From: Spirochaetia bacterium
GTDB lineage: Bacteria > Spirochaetota > Spirochaetia > DTKZ01
NCBI GenBank assembly: GCA_031270615.1
Contig: JAISXE010000386.1
Span: 1 to 5,961, forward strand
Direction: 5' to 3'
Length of the DNA stretch: 5,961 bases
The position numbers and the translations under genes are program-made. Shown in pieces: positions 1 to 4,806 of the stretch. Numbering within the stretch: the stretch's first letter is position 1; each line of letters starts with the position of its first letter. The notes beneath the pieces were generated by a model. It was not told where the DNA came from and did no database searches. It was given only the letters and a program-made list of their open reading frames with translations.

Positions 1-1
1 C

Positions 2-91
2 GCGCTGGCATCGGGTTTTTACGCGATAGTGCAGTCTGGCGACACGGTAAAGATAGATACGCCCGAGGGGTTCAAGCCCAAAGCGTGGTAG
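2..91 (+). CDS. 3' end of an unrecognised protein-coding gene
   Basis: An open frame runs from base 2 to a TAG stop at 89-91, giving a 29-residue C-terminal tail that reads ALASGFYAIVQSGD... and ends ...GFKPKAW. The residue mix (alternating hydrophobic stretch, then a Gly/Asp turn, then a charged tail) looks like genuine protein, and the GC-rich codon use matches the chromosomal genes further right rather than the AT-rich toxin-antitoxin block. I do not recognise the family. The gene begins before the window. No plus-strand terminator with a T-run is visible after the stop; the next structure is the repeat copy at 116-248. Confidence 0.55.
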   Translation, partial: ALASGFYAIVQSGDTVKIDTPEGFKPKAW

Positions 92-115
92 GGGAAAACA
101 CGGTTTAAAAAAATC

Positions 116-248
116 AACCACCGACCGCGCCGACAAAGACGGACAACGCGGACGGGAAGAGGGAATGAAAAAGACAAGAGGAAACATAAAAAATTCTCCT
201 CTTTTGTCCGTGGGGTCAGTGGTTCTTTATTCAGTGCCGTCAGTGGTT
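116..248 (+). repeat. Palindromic dispersed repeat, copy 1
   Basis: Bases 116-226 match 1044-1154 at a constant offset of 928 with only two differences (G/A at 127 and A/G at 165). After that, 227-248 match 1178-1199. The left end AACCACCGACC and the internal right end GGTCAGTGGTT (214-224) are imperfect inverted repeats of each other. The middle holds a hairpin (arms at 173-182 and about 197-208). No coding frame across it looks real. Short size, inverted ends and a central stem resemble a MITE or REP-like element; no transposase is present here and I cannot identify the family. Confidence 0.85.
168..208 (-). terminator. Candidate intrinsic terminator of the toxin-antitoxin operon
   Basis: Read on the minus strand, GACAA plus GAGGA (with an AA bulge between them) pairs with TCCTC plus TTGTC around an AT-rich loop, and five T residues follow immediately (complement of 168-172). 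The hairpin begins about 62 bases past the toxin stop codon. The T-run lies only on the minus-strand exit side, so it should act on the toxin transcript and not on the upstream plus-strand gene. It lies inside repeat copy 1. Termination is inferred, not shown. Confidence 0.5.
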
Positions 249-270
249 TTTTCTCTGGCTGAATAGCTAC

Positions 271-645
271 TTATAATTTATACAATGATATTTTAGGAAT
301 AAATCGAAAATCTGATACGTTCAGCGTAACTAGTGTTGTTTTATTTGTTATAGCCGTTGCTGCAATTAGTGCATCATTTATGAATAGATTATGACTTTTA
401 TTATAGTGCAATATAAGATTATATGCCAATTCCGATATTTTTTCATTGATGTTTAGTATTTCAATTTTTCCAAAGGCTTTTTGTATATTTTCTATTTCTT
501 TTTTGTTCCTTGCACCCAATATCAATTCCATCATGGTTATTATTGACATTTTTATATGATTTTTTTTGTCTTTCCTGAGAAAATCTATATTTTTAATTCC
601 GCGCAGATGATCGATTAATATACATGAATCTATTATATAGGTCAA
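271..645 (-). CDS. vapC: VapC-type PIN-domain ribonuclease toxin
   Basis: This is a 124-residue PIN-domain protein, the usual size for the toxin of type II VapBC pairs, which cleave RNA when freed from the antitoxin. The acidic metal-binding set is intact: D6 in IIDSCILID, E40 in MMELILGARN, D91 in FINDALIAATAI, and D112 in LVTLNVSDF. The start is TTG at 645-643, preceded on the coding strand by GGAG (652-655) at a 6-base spacing. It overlaps the antitoxin stop in the four bases TTGA, so translation is probably coupled. Base composition is strongly AT-rich compared with the GC-rich genes to the right, suggesting transfer. Other PIN roles are possible, but the paired small upstream gene makes toxin the best call. 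The RNA target is unknown. Confidence 0.9.
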   Translation of the reverse strand: MTYIIDSCILIDHLRGIKNIDFLRKDKKNHIKMSIITMMELILGARNKKEIENIQKAFGKIEILNINEKISELAYNLILHYNKSHNLFINDALIAATAITNKTTLVTLNVSDFRFIPKISLYKL

Positions 646-854
646 TTTTTTCTCCAGGCTTTTGCACTTAACATTTTTTTGTCTATATCATAATCGTTCC
701 ACATTCCGAAAACAGCTTGAATCGGATCGTCTTCTTCCGTGGTTTTTCCCGGATTGGCATATAATTTTTCTATTTTCTTAAAGAAAATTATTCTTTCCTT
801 TTCATTAAGACCATGTACTTCGGAAATAATTCTGTCGACTTCTTTCAATGCCAT
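642..854 (-). CDS. VapB-like antitoxin partner of the PIN toxin
   Basis: This is a 70-residue charged protein directly upstream of the PIN toxin and overlapping it by four bases. The N-terminal half (residues 4-32) is predicted-looking helical (IISEVHGLNEKERIIFF), and the C-terminal part (residues 44-70) contains FGMWNDYDIDKKMLSAKAWRKN-like sequence. A W/D/I-rich stretch ending in AWR is, in my knowledge of small antitoxins paired with PIN toxins, typical of the toxin-binding tail. The start ATG (852-854) has a strong GGAGG (861-865) six bases away. No clear ribbon-helix-helix or AbrB signature is visible, so the DNA-binding class is unsettled. It is AT-rich like the toxin. Its role should be to neutralise the toxin and possibly to autorepress the operon. 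Confidence 0.8.
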   Translation of the reverse strand: MALKEVDRIISEVHGLNEKERIIFFKKIEKLYANPGKTTEEDDPIQAVFGMWNDYDIDKKMLSAKAWRKN

Positions 855-861
855 AATAATC

Positions 862-880
862 CTCCAGTTCCTGATTGGAG
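862..880 (-). promoter_or_regulatory. Short inverted repeat covering the antitoxin ribosome-binding site
   Basis: CTCCA at 862-866 and TGGAG at 876-880 form five-base arms around nine bases. In the transcript the second arm includes the GGAG of the antitoxin ribosome-binding site. It could be an operator half-site pair for autorepression, or a weak RNA stem limiting antitoxin-toxin translation. Five base pairs is little evidence. Confidence 0.25.
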
Positions 881-907
881 TCTATGTGATCTTCCAAAAA
901 TATTCAA
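879..907 (-). promoter_or_regulatory. Candidate sigma-70 promoter of the toxin-antitoxin operon
   Basis: On the minus strand TTGAAT (complement of 902-907) and TAGACT (complement of 879-884) are separated by exactly 17 bases. Each matches four of six consensus positions. The -10 lies 24 bases before the antitoxin start codon. Moderate matches only. Confidence 0.4.
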
Positions 908-1043
908 GGCAACGTGGGCGCGATTACAGGGCTTCGGCGTTTACTTTCCGGTCGTCCGGGAACTATCAGGATTTGAAGGGTTTTTTACCGCGGCAGGACA
1001 GTGGTTCTCCTGGTTTTTTGCAACTGTTCAGCCGGAGGAAGAA

Positions 1044-1199
1044 AACCACCGACCACGCCGACAAAGACGGACAACGCGGACGGGAAGAGGGAGTGAAAAA
1101 GACAAGAGGAAACATAAAAAATTCTCCTCTTTTGTCCGTGGGGTCAGTGGTTCTCTTTCCGTACCGTCAGCGGTCCCTTATTCAGTGCCGTCAGTGGTT
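1044..1199 (+). repeat. Palindromic dispersed repeat, copy 2, with internal duplication
   Basis: This is the second direct copy of the repeat at 116-248. Bases 1044-1154 match copy 1 with two differences, and 1178-1199 match its right tail. Copy 2 carries 23 extra bases (1155-1177) that look like a degenerate duplicate of the tail: CGTACCGTCAGCGGT is followed by AGTGCCGTCAGTGGT. It ends about 20 bases from the stop codon of the HD-GYP gene. Together the two copies flank the AT-rich toxin-antitoxin block in direct orientation. Confidence 0.85.
1096..1136 (-). terminator. Candidate intrinsic terminator of the HD-GYP gene
   Basis: This is the same hairpin as in repeat copy 1, here about 84 bases beyond the HD-GYP stop codon on the minus strand. 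The stem is at 1101-1136 and five T residues follow on the minus strand (complement of 1096-1100). The stem is about ten pairs with a two-base bulge and a long AT-rich loop, so strength is uncertain. Confidence 0.45.
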
Positions 1200-1219
1200 G
1201 GATTTTTCTTTTTTGGCTC

Positions 1220-2482
1220 CTAGGCAACGCCTTTGCCCTTATCCAGCACGCGCTCTTTTAGGGGGTCGGGCGGCGGCACGTCCTGGAGGGAGTATTCCGC
1301 CAAAACCCCGTCCATATCCTCCACGATGGCCGCGTCAATCTCCCCCTTCGCCGCCGTGCCGTAGAGAATCTCCATTGTGTCGGCATGGGAGCGCGCGGGA
1401 TGATAGGGCCGCTCCTCGCAGACGGCTTGGTAAATATCCATGCAGGCCAGAAGGCGCGAATCGAAATCCAGCTCCTCCGCCCTTTTCCCGCAGGGATAGC
1501 CCCCGCCGATTAGTTTTTCGTGGTGGTTGGAGGCCCACCGGCATATATCCTCGAAGCCGCTGATGCCGCACAGCCAATCGCGGGTATACTGGGCATGGCG
1601 CATAATGACCGCGAACTCCTCGTCAGTCAGCCTGCCGGGTTTTTCCAGGATTTCCACGGGCGTGGCGATTTTGCCTATGTCGTGCAGCGCCGCGGCAAGG
1701 TATAACTGCGCCTTCTGGGTTTCGGTGTATTCATAGTAATCCGCCATAAGCCAGGATTTGTTGGCGATCTGTATGCTGTGTTTCTTCGTAAAAACGGATT
1801 TGTAGTCAATCACATGCGCGACCATGCCCGCAATGCGGATGATAAGCGGGTCCCGGATGTTGGCGGTCCAAACAGGGACTGTCTTTTCCACGGCGGCGTA
1901 AATGGCCCCGTCTCGCAGGGACTCAAGCATTTCCCCGTCAAGCACGTCGAGCAAGGCCCCGGTGGCTTTTGGCGAGACGCCCGCGCCGAGCTGCTCCCGT
2001 ATCCGCCAGCGCAGTTCCGGCAAATCTTCCGGGGGAACGCGCTGCAGGTGGTTCCTGACATCCACCTGGTCGGCGACCGCTATGAGCGCCGCCTCAAAAG
2101 GATATTCCCCCGCTTTTTTCCCAAAAGGCCCCGATCCGTCTTCCAGCTCGTGGTGGTACAGAATGAATCCCGCCACGTCTTTTTTAAATGGGAGCCATTC
2201 CACATTGCGCTGCCCGTACTCGCAGTGCAGGCGCAGATTGTCCGCCCGGAGCTCGCCCTCCCTTTCAGAAAGCATATATTCGGTAAGCGCGTTATCGTGG
2301 AAAAGCGCGCAGGTTGTCAGCGCCGACAGGGAATCCCCGTCAAAGCCCATGCGCCGCCCCATCGCGGCACACAGCACGGCGACGCGCATGCTGTGGTTCT
2401 TGCTTGCCCCAAATTTTTCTTTTTCGATTATGTCCAGAGCCCGCGAAATAACCAGGCTCAGTTGATCCATCCTGAGATACAT
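1220..2482 (-). CDS. Tandem HD-GYP cyclic-di-GMP phosphodiesterase
   Basis: This is a 420-residue cytoplasmic-looking protein with two HD/HD-GYP domains and no separate sensor domain. First domain (about residues 7-150): H30, H62-D63 (FHDN), H86, H110-H111 in HHELEDGSGPFG, and D138/D141 in ADQVD. Second domain (about 228-395): H235, H267-D268 in HDIGKI, H296, H320-H321 in HHEKLIGGGYP, and D349. Both therefore keep a full-looking metal-ligand set; only the second has GYP (328-330). HD-GYP proteins hydrolyse c-di-GMP, lowering that second messenger. The ATG at 2480-2482 is chosen because AAAGGAA (complement of 2491-2497) sits just upstream. The frame stays open 26 more codons, giving a false-looking hydrophobic leader. 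The neighbour across the divergent gap is thrH; no partner gene adjoins it. Confidence 0.88.
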   Translation of the reverse strand: MYLRMDQLSLVISRALDIIEKEKFGASKNHSMRVAVLCAAMGRRMGFDGDSLSALTTCALFHDNALTEYMLSEREGELRADNLRLHCEYGQRNVEWLPFKKDVAGFILYHHELEDGSGPFGKKAGEYPFEAALIAVADQVDVRNHLQRVPPEDLPELRWRIREQLGAGVSPKATGALLDVLDGEMLESLRDGAIYAAVEKTVPVWTANIRDPLIIRIAGMVAHVIDYKSVFTKKHSIQIANKSWLMADYYEYTETQKAQLYLAAALHDIGKIATPVEILEKPGRLTDEEFAVIMRHAQYTRDWLCGISGFEDICRWASNHHEKLIGGGYPCGKRAEELDFDSRLLACMDIYQAVCEERPYHPARSHADTMEILYGTAAKGEIDAAIVEDMDGVLAEYSLQDVPPPDPLKERVLDKGKGVA

Positions 2483-2505
2483 GGGAAAAATTCCTTTATG
2501 AAATA

Positions 2506-2514
2506 ATTCTATCA
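2506..2514 (-). promoter_or_regulatory. Candidate extended -10 promoter element of the HD-GYP gene
   Basis: On the minus strand TGATAGAAT reads as the extended -10 TGn followed by TAGAAT (five of six matches to TATAAT). It lies 23 bases before the chosen start codon. No convincing -35 is seen at 16-18 bases, which is tolerable for extended -10 promoters. Low-to-moderate support. Confidence 0.35.
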
Positions 2515-2625
2515 GAATAAAAGTACGGAAAAACCGGAAGGAAAGCAAGAATAAAAGCACGGCAAATCGCGGGCCGCGGTTATTGGTTCCGGGCCGTGGC
2601 CGCGCCAGGGATAGAAGCGGAAATC

Positions 2626-2647
2626 CTTTTTGCGTCTTCGCAAAAAG
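2626..2647. repeat. Perfect inverted repeat (9-base arms, TCTT loop)
   Basis: CTTTTTGCG at 2626-2634 pairs with CGCAAAAAG at 2639-2647. With one bulged C the stem extends three more pairs outward (AAT with ATT). It lies between divergent genes, so it is not a terminator for either; more likely it is part of a dispersed palindromic sequence or a regulatory site. Confidence 0.6.
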
Positions 2648-2666
2648 ATTGGAGCGGATAGCCCGG

Positions 2667-2687
2667 TTTTGGCGCGGAGCGCCAAAA
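2667..2687. repeat. Perfect inverted repeat (9-base arms, GGA loop)
   Basis: TTTTGGCGC at 2667-2675 pairs with GCGCCAAAA at 2679-2687 around GGA. It lies 19 bases to the right of the previous inverted repeat, and the two may form one structured unit. Function unknown. Confidence 0.6.
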
Positions 2688-2783
2688 GGCGCCCAAATTC
2701 TTTTCTTGATGCTTCACTCCCCTCTTGCTCCAGTATTTTGCCTGTGGCCGTCCGTGGTTGGTTTTCCCCGCGCGGGGCACCCC

Positions 2784-2812
2784 TTGTTTCGCGCGCTTTT
2801 GCCAGGTATAGT
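2784..2812 (+). promoter_or_regulatory. Candidate sigma-70 promoter of thrH
   Basis: TTGTTT at 2784-2789 and TATAGT at 2807-2812 are separated by exactly 17 bases. The -10 matches five of six consensus bases, the -35 three of six. Transcription would start near 2819, just before the AAGGAGG ribosome-binding site at 2822-2828, giving a very short leader. Confidence 0.45.
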
Positions 2813-2834
2813 AGGGGCTTCAAGGAGGATTCCG

Positions 2835-3431
2835 ATGGATATTGTTTGTCTTGATCTTGAGGGGGTGCTTGTTCCGGAAATATGGATCGCTTTTGCCGAG
2901 GCCACGGGGATTGCGGAGCTGCGGCGGACAACGCGGGACGAGCCGGATTACGATAAGCTGATGAGCTGGCGGCTGGACATGCTGAAGCGGAACGGGCTGA
3001 AGCTGGCCGATATTCAGAAAGTGATTTCCGGCATGGAGCCGCTGGAGGGGGCGCGGGAGTTTATTCGGGATTTGCGGGAAAGGTCGCAGCTTATTATTTT
3101 GTCCGACACGTTTGAGCAGTTCGCGCAGCCGCTGATGCGGCACCTGGGCTGGCCCACGCTGTTCTGCAACAGCCTGACCATAAACGGGGCGGGGGAGGTG
3201 ACGGGCTACGAGCTGCGGCAGCCGAACGGCAAGAAGCGCGCGGTGGAGGCTTTCAAAAGCATGGGTTTTACCGTGTCCGCGGCGGGCGATTCCTACAACG
3301 ATGTCGCCATGCTGCAAACGGCGGACAGGGGGTTTTTCTTCCGGCCGCCGCAGGCCATTGTGGGGCAGTTCCCGGCGATTCCCGTGGCGCAGACGCACCG
3401 GGAGCTTTTTAGTCTGCTTTTTCCGTCATGA
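2835..3431 (+). CDS. thrH: ThrH-type phosphoserine phosphatase / homoserine phosphotransferase
   Basis: This 198-residue HAD-superfamily enzyme closely resembles Pseudomonas ThrH, about 205 residues as I recall it. ThrH dephosphorylates phosphoserine and can pass the phosphate to homoserine, linking serine and threonine synthesis. Visible HAD motifs: motif I D7-L8-E9 in CLDLEGVLVPEIWIAFAE, where Glu replaces the usual second Asp, as in ThrH; motif II S90 in IILSDTF; motif III K133/K134 in NGKKRAVEAFKS; motif IV GDSYND (151-156) with D152 and D156. LRQPNG and PLEGA also match the ThrH pattern. The ATG at 2835 has a strong AAGGAGG (2822-2828) six bases upstream; the frame remains open further left, but only through repeat sequence. 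Its last 23 bases overlap the end of the convergent unknown gene. Ordinary SerB is less likely because of DLEG. Confidence 0.93.
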   Translation: MDIVCLDLEGVLVPEIWIAFAEATGIAELRRTTRDEPDYDKLMSWRLDMLKRNGLKLADIQKVISGMEPLEGAREFIRDLRERSQLIILSDTFEQFAQPLMRHLGWPTLFCNSLTINGAGEVTGYELRQPNGKKRAVEAFKSMGFTVSAAGDSYNDVAMLQTADRGFFFRPPQAIVGQFPAIPVAQTHRELFSLLFPS

Positions 3432-4365
3432 GCAGGGCCTGGGCTTTGACGGTGAGGAGTTTCTGCCAGGTTTCTTCGTAAGAGTTTTCCTTCGTGTAGT
3501 CGTAAATGCTTTTTTCCCGCAGGCTTCCGTCGGCAGCGGCGTACTGGATAATCGGGTGGCGGATGTACCCCAGGGTAAGGGGAAAGTCCATGCCCCGCGC
3601 CGCCAGAAAGCGGGAAAAGGGCAGGTCCGAGAGCGGGATGTGCACGGCCTCCGGGGTGAACAGATAGCCGAGGCCGTCGAGAATCTGCTCAAAGGGGCCT
3701 TTGGAATAGTGGAAGATGCGGGCCGAAGGCCGCTCCGGCAGAAGGATGCGGGCGTCCATCAGGGCTTTTTCCATCAGTTGGACGATCTGCGTGAACTCCG
3801 CGTAATTCATCGCGGTGCGGAAGATCATGACGGCGATATTCGTGCCCTCGCAGTTCATGCGCATCAGCTCCGGGATGTCGGGGTTCACGACATAACAGTC
3901 CCCGATTTTTTTGATCGTCTGGCCGTTGAGCATGATGATGTCCTTGCTCTCGACCCACACGTCGAAAAGCTCCGTGGAACTTATGCCCAGCTCTTGCAGG
4001 GCCGCAAAACCGCCCAGGATCCGCGCCCGGGAAAAGGCCACGCCGGATTCCCCGCTGAAGGCCGCCTTCATGTGCCGGGTGAAAAGCCCTGCCCCTTCTT
4101 CGGCAAAGCGCAGCCTGACGGGGTAGTGGTCGGCGGTGATGCGGTTGCGGCGGATGAACTCCCCGGGCAGGTTCGCGAGGTAGGCCAGAAAAAGCCGTTT
4201 CCTGTAATCGGGGTTCCGCTGGACCACCTTGAGCATGATGCTTTCCACAAGGACCCCGTTGGATTCCGGCCTCAGATAAACGAAAATATCCTGCTCCCCC
4301 GGATTCACGCTTACTCCCGGATAAGGAATAATCACCGCGGGGTTGTGGTTCGCGCTCTCCGCCAT
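3409..4365 (-). CDS. Conserved-looking protein of unknown function (318 residues)
   Basis: I do not recognise this protein. The 318 residues look soluble: no signal peptide and no long hydrophobic segment. Notable parts are an N-terminal Pro/Gly/Asn stretch (VIIPYPGVSVNPGEQDIFVYLRP region, residues 11-33), a basic patch around 55-86, DVWVESKDIIMLNG at 135-148, NCEGTNIAVMIFR at 171-183, and a C-terminal Tyr/Glu-rich helix (288-318). Codon use is like thrH and thyX, which supports a real gene. I chose ATG 4363-4365: upstream the frame runs on to about 4782 but only through hairpins and repeats. No clear ribosome-binding site precedes it; CATACTTATAGTA directly upstream looks promoter-like. The 3' end overlaps thrH by 23 bases tail-to-tail. 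Confidence 0.8.
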   Translation of the reverse strand: MAESANHNPAVIIPYPGVSVNPGEQDIFVYLRPESNGVLVESIMLKVVQRNPDYRKRLFLAYLANLPGEFIRRNRITADHYPVRLRFAEEGAGLFTRHMKAAFSGESGVAFSRARILGGFAALQELGISSTELFDVWVESKDIIMLNGQTIKKIGDCYVVNPDIPELMRMNCEGTNIAVMIFRTAMNYAEFTQIVQLMEKALMDARILLPERPSARIFHYSKGPFEQILDGLGYLFTPEAVHIPLSDLPFSRFLAARGMDFPLTLGYIRHPIIQYAAADGSLREKSIYDYTKENSYEETWQKLLTVKAQALLMTEKAD

Positions 4366-4372
4366 TACTATA

Positions 4373-4402
4373 AGTATGGCAAAAAAAACCCCGGTTCGGC
4401 AA
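4373..4402 (-). promoter_or_regulatory. Weak candidate promoter of the unknown gene, possibly leaderless
   Basis: On the minus strand TTGCCG (complement of 4397-4402) and CATACT (complement of 4373-4378) are 18 bases apart; each matches four of six consensus bases. Transcription from it would begin at or very near the ATG, which would fit the absence of a ribosome-binding site. A run of eight T residues lies in the spacer. Tentative. Confidence 0.25.
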
Positions 4403-4446
4403 GTGTCCGCCGGAAAAGCAAGCGCTTTTGAGGTTTTCGCGGACAC
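4403..4446. repeat. Compound inverted repeat upstream of the unknown gene
   Basis: Outer arms GTGTCCGC (4403-4410) and GCGGACAC (4439-4446) enclose an inner pair AAAAGC/GCTTTT (4414-4419, 4424-4429). On the minus strand this stem-loop is followed, 13 bases after the outer arm, by GGGG and eight T residues just before the start codon. It may be a leader or attenuator structure of the unknown gene, or another dispersed palindrome. Confidence 0.5.
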
Positions 4447-4619
4447 CCAGCCGCGCGCGGCAAAATGAGGGTGGGGGTAAGGGTGAATGGGCGCCTCCCC
4501 TGCGCTGCGCTCCGGGGCCGGGCTTTGCGGGGCTGCGCTGTCGCTCCGGCCCTGCGGGCGCGCTTCGCGCCCCCTCCAATCCCTGGCGCATGGGCGGGCA
4601 CGGGGTGGCAGCAATTCCA

Positions 4620-4634
4620 AACCACTGACCCCAC
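4620..4634 (-). repeat. Fragment of the dispersed repeat, inverted orientation
   Basis: AACCACTGACCCCAC is the exact reverse complement of the right end of both large copies (210-224 and 1138-1152). The similarity decays after it, although CGGACACGGACG continues in the same style. Confidence 0.65.
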
Positions 4635-4657
4635 CGCCGGACACGGACGAATGAAGA

Positions 4658-4679
4658 ACCTCGGAGCAAGCTCCGAGGT
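4658..4679. repeat. Perfect hairpin with 10-base arms
   Basis: ACCTCGGAGC (4658-4667) and GCTCCGAGGT (4670-4679) are perfect inverted repeats separated by AA. Outside them GAAGA and TCTTC continue the pairing past one unpaired base. It lies between divergent genes, so a terminator role is unlikely. Confidence 0.75.
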
Positions 4680-4709
4680 ATCTTCGTTTGGCAAGGAATT
4701 GGATTTTAT

Positions 4710-4750
4710 GGCATGGTTCATCAGCCCCAAAGGGGCTGATGAACCATGCC
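4710..4750. repeat. Perfect hairpin with 19-base arms and AAA loop
   Basis: Bases 4710-4728 (beginning GGCATGGTTC and ending CAGCCCC) are the exact reverse complement of 4732-4750, leaving only AAA between them. TTGGA to the left and TCCAA to the right add a short outer stem across an internal loop. It is the strongest inverted repeat in the window. It carries no adjacent T-run and lies within a divergent gap. Confidence 0.9.
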
Positions 4751-4806
4751 TTCCAAATCAACGGATGACCCTTAGTCCTCATTCCTAACTTCGCTCCCGC
4801 GCCCCC

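Larger units (their letters stand above)
2483..2834. other. Divergent intergenic region with hairpins and a decayed repeat
   Basis: These 352 bases separate the divergent HD-GYP and thrH genes. No coding frame here looks genuine. They hold two perfect nine-base-arm hairpins: arms CTTTTTGCG/CGCAAAAAG at 2626-2634 and 2639-2647, and TTTTGGCGC/GCGCCAAAA at 2667-2675 and 2679-2687. A 12-base perfect palindrome CCCCGCGCGGGG lies at 2766-2777. Bases about 2711-2760 resemble, in inverted orientation, part of the repeat at 116-248: CTTCACTCCCCTCTTG, then CCGTCCGTGGTTGG. Promoter elements for each gene sit near its own start. Confidence 0.6.
4464..4783. mobile_element. Possible 320-base MITE-like element with imperfect terminal inverted repeats
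   Basis: The left end reads AATGAGG (4464-4470), seven bases, then TAAGGGT (4478-4484). The right end read inward on the other strand gives AATGAGG, two bases, then TAAGGGT (complement of 4777-4783 and 4768-4774). Fourteen arm bases therefore match, with a five-base difference in the spacer. Inside are the GC-rich block, a 15-base match to the dispersed repeat (4620-4634) and two perfect hairpins. No target-site duplication is obvious at the ends and no transposase is encoded, so a non-autonomous element is inference. Confidence 0.4.

Noticed and set aside
68..82. GGTTCAAGCCC resembling a tRNA T-arm
   Set aside because: No acceptor, D-arm or anticodon arm can be built around it, and it lies in the coding end of the first gene.
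116..1199. CRISPR array
   Set aside because: Only two long copies at 928-base spacing with genes between them; no short regular repeat-spacer pattern and no cas genes.
739..1563. Long plus-strand open frame through the antitoxin, repeat copy 2 and the HD-GYP 3' end
   Set aside because: It is antisense to two well-supported genes, runs through a repeat, and its translation is Arg/Pro/Ser-rich without any domain.
1778..2506. 242-residue plus-strand frame antisense to the HD-GYP gene
   Set aside because: It is a mirror of a GC-rich gene with clear domains on the other strand; no recognisable motif of its own.
2483..2560. 26-residue hydrophobic N-terminal extension of the HD-GYP protein that mimics a signal anchor
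   Set aside because: The ATG at 2482 has a ribosome-binding site and the domain starts right after it; the extension overlaps the likely promoter region.
2583..2834. N-terminal extension of ThrH by 84 residues
   Set aside because: ThrH proteins begin directly at the DLEG motif segment; the extension is repeat sequence and the strong ribosome-binding site is at 2822-2828.
4366..4782. N-terminal extension of the unknown protein by up to 139 residues
   Set aside because: The added sequence translates the hairpins, GC-rich block and repeat fragment; protein-like composition begins only at the ATG at 4365.
4428..4788. Small proteins encoded within the GC-rich block and hairpins on either strand
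   Set aside because: Frames are open on both strands because of composition and palindromes; the translations mirror the inverted repeats rather than a protein fold.
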